Shown here: in pieces, positions 1 to 6,024 of the stretch
Layout of the letters: each line of letters opens with the position of its first letter
Numbering within the stretch: the stretch's first letter is position 1
NCBI GenBank assembly: GCA_016208525.1
Contig: JACQYJ010000053.1
Coordinates: forward strand, 1 to 13,313
DNA from: Deltaproteobacteria bacterium
Lineage (GTDB): Bacteria > Desulfobacterota > JAENJC01
Length of the DNA: 13,313 nucleotides
Direction of reading: 5' to 3'
Translations under genes and position numbers: made by a program
The notes under the pieces: model-generated
Told to the model about the DNA's origin: nothing
The model's input: the letters and a program-made list of their open reading frames with translations, nothing else
The model's database searches: none

Positions 1-259
1 CATGGAATATAGCTGCAAAGAGGACCAACCATAGGAAGTGCCTGAGCCCTTTCAGGATATAACTGATACTTATCCCGGAAAGAGTGACAGCAACGCAGGC
101 TGTGAATACAAGATAAAAAAAAGGGAATAAACCGCGGGCGGTGAATATCAGCGGCAACAGTATGGAAATTGACAGGAGCTTCGCCCTCGGATCAAGGGTA
201 TGAATAATAGAGGCGCCCTTTATATCCTGCCCGAAGGTGTTGTCCTGAAGAAATTTCAT
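1..259 (-). CDS. ecfT: EcfT/CbiQ-family transporter transmembrane protein (N-terminal part)
   Basis: The reading frame starts at an ATG at 259 and runs off the left edge after 86 codons, so only the N-terminus is present. Residues 20-28 read HTLDPRAKL, the N-terminal signature of EcfT/CbiQ proteins. Two hydrophobic stretches follow (about 30-60 and 74-85), fitting the first membrane helices. In ECF transporters EcfT links two ATPases to a substrate-binding S component for vitamin or metal-ion uptake; the substrate cannot be told from this fragment. Cobalt/nickel (CbiQ) or a vitamin are both possible, and its place after ribH does not prove a flavin link. No Shine-Dalgarno sequence is visible: only about 10 nt separate the start codon from the repeat array at 270-374. 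Confidence 0.8.
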   Translation of the reverse strand, partial: MKFLQDNTFGQDIKGASIIHTLDPRAKLLSISILLPLIFTARGLFPFFYLVFTACVAVTLSGISISYILKGLRHFLWLVLFAAIFH

Positions 260-269
260 TTGAATAAAA

Positions 270-374
270 GGTTAAAGGCTAAAGGCTAAAGGTTAAAGGT
301 TAAAGGCTAAAGGCTAAAGGTTAAAGGCTAAAGGTTAAAGGCTAAAGGCTAAAGGTTAAAGGCTAAAGGCTAAA
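270..374. repeat. 15-unit heptamer tandem array (GGYTAAA)
   Basis: Fifteen perfect 7-nt units, GGTTAAA or GGCTAAA, run head to tail between ribH and ecfT. Only the third base varies (T or C), in the order T C C T T C C T C T C C T C C. Unit length is strictly 7, so the array cannot stay in one reading frame, and it lies outside the genes. It starts 10 nt from the ecfT start codon and ends at a mirror point with the inverted repeats at 383-421. There are no unique spacers, so it is not a CRISPR array. Confidence 0.95.
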
Positions 375-405
375 GGTTTTAACCTTTCACCTTTCACCTT
401 TCACC
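354..405. repeat. Inverted-repeat hairpin at the heptamer array junction
   Basis: At 372-387 the sequence is AAAGGTT-TT-AACCTTT, a perfect inverted repeat. Moving outward, AAAGG blocks of the left array face CCTTT blocks of the right array, at 365-369/390-394, 358-362/397-401 and 352-356/403-407, separated by short mismatches. In the ribH transcript this would give one long interrupted hairpin overlapping the ribH stop codon at 394-396. It could stabilise the mRNA 3' end or slow transcription. There is no U-run after it in the minus direction, so it is not a standard terminator. Confidence 0.6.
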
Positions 406-421
406 TTGACCTTGACCTTGA
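383..421. repeat. CCTTTCA x3 and CCTTGA x3 tandem repeats inside the ribH 3' end
   Basis: Three 7-nt units (CCTTTCA, 383-403) are followed by three 6-nt units (CCTTGA, 404-421). On the minus strand the hexamer reads as alternating Gln and Gly codons, and the first heptamers give the final residues and the TGA stop of ribH. The orientation is opposite to the array at 270-374. Both belong to the same loose family, RAAGGNN, in one or the other strand. Confidence 0.9.
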
Positions 422-888
422 CCTTTTTTTAATTCTTTATACAGGTTTACCATCTCAATGGCGGTCACGGCATCATCCCATCCCTTGTTCCCTGACTTGG
501 TGCCCGCCCTTTCAATGGCCTGCTCTATGTTGTCAGTTGTGAGGACGCCGAACACAACAGGAACCTTGCTTTCCATCGACACATGGGCAACCCCTTTTGA
601 AACCTCAGAGGCCACATAGTCGAAGTGAGGGGTTGAACCTCTTATGACTGCGCCGAGGCATATAACGGCATCATATCCCTTGCCGGAAAGGAGCTTTGCG
701 GTTGCCGGTATCTCAAAGGCGCCAGGAACCTTTACTATGGTTATATCGCCATCCTTTGCCCCGCTCCTTACAAGGGCATCCGCCGCGCCCTCCACCAGCC
801 TCTCGCTGATAAACGAGTTGAAACGGCTGACCACAATGCAAAACTTCAATCCTGTAGCGTTTATCTTTCCCTCTATAATCTTTGGCAT
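394..888 (-). CDS. ribH: 6,7-dimethyl-8-ribityllumazine synthase
   Basis: Lumazine synthase condenses 5-amino-6-ribitylamino-uracil with 3,4-dihydroxy-2-butanone 4-phosphate, the step before riboflavin synthase, in the cytosol. Family blocks are clear: SRFN at 21-24, GAFEIP at 56-61, GAVIRGSTPHFDYV around 79-92 with the catalytic His at 88, and GVLTTDN at 114-120. The chosen start is the ATG at 888 because GGAGG lies 5 nt upstream; an in-frame ATG at 900 overlaps that Shine-Dalgarno sequence and is unlikely. That gives 164 residues. The normal protein would end near residue 155 (YKELKK). The last nine residues, GQGQGQGER, and the stop codon come from the tandem repeats at 394-421, so the tail is a repeat-driven extension. 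The fold should tolerate it, as the C-terminus lies at the particle surface in known structures. Confidence 0.95.
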   Translation of the reverse strand: MPKIIEGKINATGLKFCIVVSRFNSFISERLVEGAADALVRSGAKDGDITIVKVPGAFEIPATAKLLSGKGYDAVICLGAVIRGSTPHFDYVASEVSKGVAHVSMESKVPVVFGVLTTDNIEQAIERAGTKSGNKGWDDAVTAIEMVNLYKELKKGQGQGQGER

Positions 889-914
889 AAACACCTCCAT
901 GATTGGTTTATCAC

Positions 915-942
915 GTTATACCACAAACGCTACCTTTTCCAA
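915..942 (-). promoter_or_regulatory. Candidate sigma70-type promoter for ribH
   Basis: On the minus strand TTGGAA (937-942) and TATAAC (915-920) are separated by 16 bp, giving 4/6 and 5/6 matches to the -35 and -10 consensus. Transcription would begin near 908, about 20 nt before the ribH start and just upstream of its Shine-Dalgarno sequence. No FMN riboswitch fits in so short a leader. A 20-codon open frame (916-978, MLKIDKDRIERHLEKVAFVV) overlaps this site; it may be a gene remnant or chance. Confidence 0.35.
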
Positions 943-1058
943 ATGTCTTTCTATGCGGTCTTTGTCTATTTTAAGCATATGCCTCATCGAGGATAAAAAT
1001 TTGTGTTATTTTCGTCCTTATACTCTGAGGTAGATTCTTTGTCGCCTCTCCAATGGTT

Positions 1059-1280
1059 TCAATCTACTATAGTGGACCAAACCACTGCACTCTTGGTCTT
1101 TTCATCTCTACAGAAATCCACCAAATTTGCCTTCAAGGAATTTATCTTGCAATGAACAGTTTGTATTCCCTCTTCATAAGTTGACAACTTCTTTAAGGAC
1201 AGTATCTTAAACTCTGGCCTTATTCCACCTTTTCTCACAGGAATTTCTAAACCTCCCTTTCCTTCTCGAAAATCTCCCAC
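1059..1280 (-). CDS. Hypothetical small protein, doubtful
   Basis: A 73-codon frame starts with GTG at 1280, overlapping the end of the Uma2 gene by 34 bp in another frame. An internal GTG near residue 16 (followed by RKGGIRPEF) would avoid the overlap and has GGGAGG 13 nt upstream. The protein is basic, has no membrane segment, and matches no family I recognise. Base composition is more AT-rich than its neighbours. It could be a short accessory gene, a remnant of a longer gene, or simply an open frame in an intergenic region. Confidence 0.25.
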   Translation of the reverse strand: MGDFREGKGGLEIPVRKGGIRPEFKILSLKKLSTYEEGIQTVHCKINSLKANLVDFCRDEKTKSAVVWSTIVD

Positions 1281-1804
1281 AGGTTTATCTCTATCTCAAA
1301 AGAGCGAAGCTTCAAGACCTCATCCCAATTAAACAGTTCCGGAGCTCCGTATCTATTATCATCAAGGGAGTATCTCTCCACATACTCCCTTTCCGGATAG
1401 ACGATTATATATTCCCTTACCCCAAACCTTTCATAAAGATATTTCTTTTCCCTTTTATCTTTAAGTTCAGTGGAGGCTGAGATAACCTCCACAATCAGAT
1501 CAGGCGCTCCTTTGATATTGTCTTCCGTAATCTTGTTTTTGTCGCAGACGACAAAGACATCAGGTTGGACCACGTTATATTCGTCAAAGACAACATCTGT
1601 CGGGGCTATTGCCGTATAGCAACGATTGTCAGGGTGTCTTTTTAGGGTGATATGGAAATTGCTGACAATATTCTGATGCCTTATCTTTGGTGCAGGCGTC
1701 ATACAATAGGCCTCGCCGTCAATAATCTCCCACCTCTCCCCATCATCCCATGAAACATAATCTTGATAGGTATATCTTTTATCTTTTTTTAAAGCCTGTC
1801 CCAC
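1247..1804 (-). CDS. Uma2 family (DUF820) PD-(D/E)XK nuclease-fold protein
   Basis: At 185 residues this has the usual Uma2 length. It shows the family order: an N-terminal YTYQDYVSW / WEIIDGEAY segment (11-33), QPDVFVVCD (80-88), then GAPDLIVEVISASTELKDK (99-117) and KKYLYERFGVREYIIVYPE (120-138). Asp82 and Glu106 sit where the PD-(D/E)XK metal-binding residues are expected. Uma2 proteins are common in many copies in cyanobacteria and environmental bacteria and are usually annotated as putative restriction endonucleases; their cellular job is not settled. The start is GTG at 1804 with GGAGG 4 nt upstream. It lies 35 bp downstream of the broken helicase gene and may be cotranscribed with it. 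No methyltransferase or toxin partner is nearby. Confidence 0.85.
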   Translation of the reverse strand: MGQALKKDKRYTYQDYVSWDDGERWEIIDGEAYCMTPAPKIRHQNIVSNFHITLKRHPDNRCYTAIAPTDVVFDEYNVVQPDVFVVCDKNKITEDNIKGAPDLIVEVISASTELKDKREKKYLYERFGVREYIIVYPEREYVERYSLDDNRYGAPELFNWDEVLKLRSFEIEINLWEIFEKEREV

Positions 1805-1839
1805 AATGCCTCCAGGATAGATTATTGCCTGAGTTGGAA

Positions 1840-3352
1840 CTACCTCCTTCTCCCTCTATCACTCCCTCTGCTTTCACCTTCTCTCGGCTTTGCAGGGGCA
1901 ACAGCCACCTTCTGGCCGGATACGATACTCTGATGCATGACCTCAATAACCTTCTCCGCAGATTCCCTCGGCACCTCTACAAAGGTGAACTTGTCAAATA
2001 TATTTATCCCGCCTATGGCCTTTCCGGGGATATTTGCCTTATCCGCAATCGCCTTTATTATGTCTCCAGCCCTGACGTTCTGCTCTCTTCCTACGGTCAT
2101 GAAGAGTCTGACCATCCCTTGTGCGGCCCCAGTGTCATCAAGGGACACCCCACCGCTTTCACGGACAACTTCCTTGCCGAAACCCTCAAGGTGGAACTTT
2201 AAGAGAGCAGCGGCAACCTCTATAGGCTCAAGACCCTCTGAAAGCCTCTCTGCCATCTTGAGGAATGAATCAAACCTCCTGTCGTCAATGAACTCCTGTA
2301 TCTTCTCCTTCAGGCTCTCTGTGCGGGCCGTCATGACCTGCTCCATAGTCGGCAGCTTCCCTTTCGTTATTTTAGCCTTAGAAACGGCCATGATGAGCCG
2401 TAACTGTCTTTCCTCGCGCGGCGTCACAAATGTAATGGCAACTCCCTCTCTTCCGGCCCTTCCTGTCCTTCCTATCCTGTGGACGTACGACTCAGGGTTC
2501 TGGGGGATGCTGTAATTAACCACATGAGAGATGTTGCTTATATCAATCCCCCTGGCAGCCACATCTGTTGCCACAAGGACGTCTATCTTTGATTCCCTGA
2601 CAGAATACAAGGAACAGATCTGAGTCCTCTGCATCTATAAGCCGGCACAACGCCTCAGTCTTCTCTGCGGGCCGCACCTCATAGAATATCTGGCTTATCT
2701 TAGGAGCTGTAACGGAGTCAAGGGCAATCTTTATCTTTTCAGGAGACCTCATGTAGCGCCTGGATATCTTAAGTATCTCTTCAGGCATGGTTGCCGAAAA
2801 CAGTAGGGTCTGTCGGTCGTCCGGGGTCTCCTTTAGTATCCTGGTGATGTCATCCACAAAACCCATGTCAAGCATCTCATCAGCCTCATCGAGGACAACA
2901 ATCTGGACATCCTTGAGTTTAAGAGTGCCTCTCTCTATATGATCTATTACCCTGCCTGGGGTTCCCACTACTACCTGTACCCCTTTCTTTAAGGCCTTTA
3001 TCTGCCTTTCTATGGATGTCCCGCCATAGACGGGCAGCGCCAGTATCCTCTTGAACTTGCCGAGCTTGTTCATCTCCTCCGCAACCTGCACGGCAAGCTC
3101 CCTTGTAGGGGTAAGTATTATAGACTGGACCCCGAAATTAGTCTTGTCCATCCTTTCAATAATAGGGATCCCGAAGGCTGCGGTCTTTCCAGTCCCTGTC
3201 TGCGCCTGGCCCACGACATCCTTGCCGGTTAAAAGGACAGGTATGGTCTTTTCCTGGATGGGGGTAGGCTCCTCAAAACCCATGGCAGAAATCGCCTTTA
3301 ATACCTCACTGCTTAAATTAAAGTCACTGAATACAATATTTTTCTTTTCCAA
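1840..3352 (-). pseudogene. deaD: DeaD/CshA-type DEAD-box RNA helicase with an internal frameshifting deletion
   Basis: Two frames together make one DEAD-box helicase. The upstream part starts with TTG at 3352, preceded by AAGGAG, and carries the Q motif (about 8-38), Walker A AQTGTGKT (50-57), PTREL (82-86), TPGR (131-134), DEAD (155-158) and SAT (186-188). It is normal up to residue 251 (LFLVFC, Cys codon 2600-2602). Homology resumes in another frame at RESKIDVLVATDVAARGIDI (from 2598), followed by HRIGRTGR and a C-terminal DbpA-like RNA-binding domain with a basic tail. Family members have about 40 residues between these points, covering motif IV and the region up to QxxR; they are missing. 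As written, the first frame ends 18 residues later at 2543. This is a pseudogene, or an assembly collapse in an intact gene. The role of intact homologues is RNA duplex unwinding in ribosome assembly and cold adaptation. Confidence 0.85.
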
Positions 3353-3480
3353 TTTATTTTTTCTCCTTGTTTGTTTTTAGTTATGGCAGGTACGCTTCGC
3401 TTAACCCACCCTAGAATCTTTGGGCAACCAGATATGGCAGCCCCTACCGGCCACTGACTTCTGAACACTGACCACTGTCT
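3353..3480. other. Spacer between helicase and bactofilin, with repeat remnants
   Basis: This 128-bp gap holds two repeat-like pieces and no gene. At 3389-3412 the sequence GGTACGCTTCGCTTAACCCA and following bases resemble a widespread bacterial palindromic repeat of the GGTTACGCTTCGCTAACCCACC type; here it looks decayed. At 3454-3481 there are four degenerate heptads, CTGACTT, CTGAACA, CTGACCA and CTGTCTT, which run up to the bactofilin stop codon. The helicase Shine-Dalgarno sequence lies at the left end. Confidence 0.5.
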
Positions 3481-3891
3481 TTACCCTGCGGCCTCAACCC
3501 TGCTCAACAGGGTCGGTCTCTTTGTTTCCTCTTTTTTCTCCTCCTCTATACTACTCATCTGACAGCTCCCATCGAATATTGCGCCTTCTATTATGATAAG
3601 CTTAGGGGTCTTTATAGCGCCGGATACCTTTGCGGGCGGATGGAGTTCAAGCCGCTCCCTGGCCGTTATGTTTCCTTCAACCTTGCCGCTTATTACTGCC
3701 GTTCCAACCTCTATCTCTGCATTTATAACAGAGGTATCTCCTACAATAAGGGTGCCGGTTGATATAACCTGGCCTTTAAAATTCCCGTCAATCCTGACTG
3801 TCTCGTTAAAGGTAAGCTTCCCTTCAAATTCGCTGCCCTTCCCGAGAAAGGCCTTTATATCGCTTGCTCCCGACTCTCTCCGTCCTATCAT
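3481..3891 (-). CDS. Bactofilin (polymer-forming cytoskeletal protein)
   Basis: This 136-residue protein has the single bactofilin domain, at about residues 15-112, built from repeated short beta strands with regularly spaced Gly and hydrophobic residues (for example GKLTFNETVRIDGNFKG at 24-40). Short N- and C-terminal tails flank it, the latter charged (IEEEKKEETKR). Bactofilins polymerise without nucleotide into filaments that scaffold proteins at cell poles or the envelope. The ATG at 3891 is one base past the parB stop codon, and its GGGAGG Shine-Dalgarno sequence lies in the last parB codons, so it is cotranscribed and probably translationally coupled with parB. In Myxococcus, bactofilins encoded next to parAB position the ParABS system through PadC; a similar link here is an inference from gene order. 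Confidence 0.92.
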   Translation of the reverse strand: MIGRRESGASDIKAFLGKGSEFEGKLTFNETVRIDGNFKGQVISTGTLIVGDTSVINAEIEVGTAVISGKVEGNITARERLELHPPAKVSGAIKTPKLIIIEGAIFDGSCQMSSIEEEKKEETKRPTLLSRVEAAG

Positions 3892-3892
3892 C

Positions 3893-4729
3893 TCAACCTC
3901 CCTTAAGAATGTCTATGAGCCTGTCCAACTCATCTGAAGAGTAATACTCTATCAGTATCTTGCCCTTCTTATTGCTTCCCGATATCCTGACCTTTGTGCC
4001 AAGCGACCTGATCAGCGCTTCCTGGACCTTTTCAATATCTGCGTTTATCTTCTGTGCCTTTTTTAGAGGCTTGCCCTTTGCCATCCTCCTTACCAGGGAC
4101 TCTGTCTCTCTAACGGAAAGCCCCTTTTTCACGACAGCAGCATGAGCCTCCATCTGCCTCTGAGGCGATTCAAGGCCAAGTATTGCCTTGGCATGACCGG
4201 TTGAGACAACACCATCGGAAATGTCTTTTTTAACAGCTTCAGGCAGCTTTAAAAGCCTGAGATGGTTGCTGATTGTTGAGCGTTCCTTCCCAACCCTTAT
4301 TGAAAGCTCCTCCTGCGTATAGTCGAATTGGTCAATGAGCTTCTGGTATCCCTCCGCCTCCTCTATCGGGTTAAGGTCAGCCCTCTGTATGTTCTCTATC
4401 AGGGCCAGTTCCAGCATCTCCGTATCCCTGACGTCTCTAAGGACAACAGGAACCTCCTTAAGGCCAGCTATCTGGGCCGCCCTCCACCTTCGCTCCCCGG
4501 CTATAAGCTCGTACCCGCCGGAGATACGCCGGGCCAATAGAGGCTGTATCACACCTTTTTCCCTGATGGAGGCAACCAGGTCCCTAAGTTTGTCGCTTTC
4601 AAAGACCTTTCTCGGCTGGTGCCTGTTGGGCGTTAACTCCTCTATGCCGCAGAATATAAGCCTCTTATCTGACTCAACTGCAGGAAGAAGGGCCCCCATT
4701 CCCCGGCCTAAAACATTTTTCTTTACCAT
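3893..4729 (-). CDS. parB: ParB/Spo0J chromosome partitioning protein
   Basis: ParB binds parS sites and, as a CTP-dependent clamp, slides along nearby DNA to form the partition complex moved by ParA. The 278 residues are typical of chromosomal ParB. An N-terminal ALLP segment (13-16) lies in the ParA-contacting region. The CTPase domain has GERRWRA (78-84) and ENIQR (112-116), and a helix-turn-helix lies at about 138-160 (TQEELSIRVGKERSTISNHL). The C-terminus (about 235-278) fits the dimerisation domain. The ATG at 4729 has GAGG 4 nt upstream; that Shine-Dalgarno sequence directly abuts the heptad repeats at 4737-4799. The gene sits between parA (77 bp upstream) and the bactofilin. Confidence 0.95.
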   Translation of the reverse strand: MVKKNVLGRGMGALLPAVESDKRLIFCGIEELTPNRHQPRKVFESDKLRDLVASIREKGVIQPLLARRISGGYELIAGERRWRAAQIAGLKEVPVVLRDVRDTEMLELALIENIQRADLNPIEEAEGYQKLIDQFDYTQEELSIRVGKERSTISNHLRLLKLPEAVKKDISDGVVSTGHAKAILGLESPQRQMEAHAAVVKKGLSVRETESLVRRMAKGKPLKKAQKINADIEKVQEALIRSLGTKVRISGSNKKGKILIEYYSSDELDRLIDILKGG

Positions 4730-4736
4730 ATTTCCT

Positions 4737-4799
4737 CAGCCTTCAGCCCTCAGCCTTCAGCCCTCAGTGTTTAAGACCACTGATCGCTGATAGCTGACT
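4737..4799. repeat. Nine-unit degenerate heptad array between parA and parB
   Basis: The parA-parB spacer is almost entirely 7-nt units: CAGCCTT, CAGCCCT, CAGCCTT, CAGCCCT, CAGTGTT, TAAGACC, ACTGATC, GCTGATA, GCTGACT. The first four are near identical and the later ones keep a CTGA-like core in the same phase. It lies between the parA stop codon and the parB Shine-Dalgarno sequence, so it must be transcribed in any parAB message. Confidence 0.85.
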
Positions 4800-4806
4800 G
4801 CTATAA

Positions 4807-5568
4807 TTAGTGTCTTGCCATCAACTCCTGGGCCAGATCCAGATAACCTACAGCGCCTCTGGATTTTATATCGTACAGGAGAATAGGCTTGCCGAAACTG
4901 GTACACTCGCTCAGCTTAATATTCCTCGGTATAACCGCTTCAAACACCTTTTCCTTAAAATGGGCCCTTATATCCTCGGCCACCTGATGGGAAAGCCTGT
5001 TCCTCTGGTCAAACATGGTAAGGAGAATACCCTCTATCTTTATGGATGGGTTCAGCGCCTTTTTTATAAGGCTTACCGTATTCAAAAGGTGGCTCAGACC
5101 CTCCATTGCGAAATATTCACACTGCATAGGGACTATTACAGAATTTGCAGAGGTAAGTGAATTTACCGTCAGAAGGCCCAGAGACGGCGGACAGTCAATA
5201 ATGATATAATCATAGTCATCAGAAATGGATGAAACGGCTTCTCTGAGTCTTGTTTCCCGTGAAATAGCGCTGACAAGCTCTATTTCCGCTCCAGTGAGGT
5301 CTATATTTGAGGGGGCCAGGTCAAGATATTTTAATTCCGTTCTCCTTATAACATCCTTAATATCCTTTTCCCCTATCAGGGCATGGTAAACGCTTTCCCT
5401 TGTCTCTTTTTTATTGCAGCCAAGACCGCTGCCGGCATTGGCCTGCGGGTCAATATCTATAAGGAGAGTCCTTCTTTCCGCCACAGCCAATGAGGCTGCA
5501 AGGTTTATCGCAGTCGTGGTCTTACCCACGCCGCCTTTCTGGTTGGCTACAGCTATAATTCTACCCAT
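4807..5568 (-). CDS. parA: ParA/Soj chromosome partitioning ATPase
   Basis: The ParA ATPase dimerises on ATP, binds the nucleoid nonspecifically and is released by ParB, moving origins toward the poles. From the ATG at 5568 the protein has 253 residues, the usual Soj length. It has the deviant Walker A KGGVGKTT (11-18), the DIDPQANAGSGLG block (38-50) with catalytic Asp at 40, and the Walker B region DYIIIDCPPSLGLLT. The start at 5568 has AGAGG just upstream and begins MGRIIAVANQKGG like its homologues. The frame stays open to 5631, but that stretch runs into a palindromic repeat and is rejected. The usual upstream partners rsmG and mnmG are absent; a repeat element and transposase lie there instead. 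Confidence 0.95.
   Translation of the reverse strand: MGRIIAVANQKGGVGKTTTAINLAASLAVAERRTLLIDIDPQANAGSGLGCNKKETRESVYHALIGEKDIKDVIRRTELKYLDLAPSNIDLTGAEIELVSAISRETRLREAVSSISDDYDYIIIDCPPSLGLLTVNSLTSANSVIVPMQCEYFAMEGLSHLLNTVSLIKKALNPSIKIEGILLTMFDQRNRLSHQVAEDIRAHFKEKVFEAVIPRNIKLSECTSFGKPILLYDIKSRGAVGYLDLAQELMARH
5251..5266. promoter_or_regulatory. Candidate parS site inside parA
   Basis: TGTTTCCCGTGAAATA matches 14 of 16 bases of the conserved bacterial parS consensus, TGTTTCACGTGAAACA. It lies within the parA coding sequence. Bacterial parS sites often lie in or near parAB, and ParB spreading from here would cover the operon. The two mismatches break perfect symmetry, so it may be a weaker site; better copies may lie outside the window. 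Confidence 0.55.
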
Positions 5569-5580
5569 AAACCTCTTTGA

Positions 5581-5601
5581 ACAACCGTTGTATTTATACC
5601 A
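5581..5601 (-). promoter_or_regulatory. Candidate parA promoter with overlapping dyad
   Basis: On the minus strand TGGTATAAATA (5591-5601) gives an extended -10 (TG-n-TATAAA). No good -35 is present; the position it would occupy falls at the edge of the palindromic element starting at 5610. ACAAC-C-GTTGT (5581-5591), a perfect dyad, overlaps the predicted start site and could be an operator. The leader would be about 18 nt. Confidence 0.35.
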
Positions 5602-5609
5602 CCTAAATC

Positions 5610-5813
5610 CTGCAATCGAACCACAGAGCACACAGAAGAAACCCTTTAATACAAAAGGAAAAACCCTGTTTTAAATCTTTTCTCTGTGCACTCAAAAGAT
5701 GACTTTTAAAAACACATAATTTTTAAAGTCAAAATCACGAGGACACAGAGAAGAAAAGGGTTTTAAAAGGGTTTTATACCAAAATTTATCTCTGTGCCCT
5801 CTGTGGTTTGCAG
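5610..5813. repeat. Palindromic CCACAGAG-type repeat element (~204 bp)
   Basis: Imperfect terminal inverted repeats bound this region. The left arm is CTGCAA, a 3-nt insert, then AACCACAGAG (5610-5628); the right arm is CTCTGTGGTTTGCAG (5799-5813), which is the reverse complement apart from the insert. Inner copies of the same motif lie at about 5679-5692 (TTTTCTCTGTGCAC) and 5740-5754 (GAGGACACAGAGAAG). Centrally, GACTTTTAAAAA (5701-5712) faces TTTTTAAAGTC (5720-5730). No coding frame is present, so it looks like a MITE-like or REP-like mobile palindrome. CCACAGAG repeats of this kind occur between genes in many environmental bacteria. Confidence 0.7.
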
Positions 5814-6002
5814 TTTTTAGGTTGCAGATAGGCAAATGACAGAAAGAGCTTGAGAGGCCAATGGCCACTAACCCTGACCATTGGCTATTGAGATTTTAAA
5901 ACTTTGCGTCTCTGCGGTACATTCAGATTTATAATTTATTCAATGGTGGGACAGATTATCATAAATTTCTATATTTGAAAAGGTTTTTTTATCATTCAAC
6001 AA
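5814..6002. other. Rest of the intergenic region upstream of parA
   Basis: No gene is seen here. There is a hairpin, GCCAATGG (5857-5864) facing CCATTGGC (5878-5885) across 13 nt, and near 5900-5920 a fragment (ACTTTGCGTCTCTGCGGTAC) of the same broad ACCGCAGAGACGC / CCACAGAG repeat family. The remaining 80 bases are AT-rich, with a run of seven T near 5984-5990 just before the transposase end repeat. Confidence 0.5.
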
Positions 6003-6024
6003 GGGGTCAGACTTTGTTAATTTG
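6003..6024. repeat. REP-like end repeat, left copy
   Basis: The sequence starting GGGGTCAGACTTTG and continuing to 6024 is, with one mismatch, the reverse complement of the repeats at 6936-6957 and 6973-6994. It overlaps the end of the transposase gene: the last residues (INKV) and TGA stop are encoded by it. Together the copies bracket the transposase, as expected for a REP-associated element. Confidence 0.8.

Noticed and set aside
270..421. Possible CRISPR array
   Set aside because: The repeats are 6-7 nt, adjacent, and have no unique spacers; this is a short tandem repeat.
889..1058. FMN riboswitch upstream of ribH
   Set aside because: None of the conserved FMN-element blocks is present and the predicted leader is only about 20 nt.
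5569..5631. N-terminal extension of ParA in the same open frame
   Set aside because: It runs into the terminal repeat of a palindromic element, has no homologue-like sequence, and ATG 5568 has a Shine-Dalgarno sequence and the usual MGRIIAVANQKGG start.
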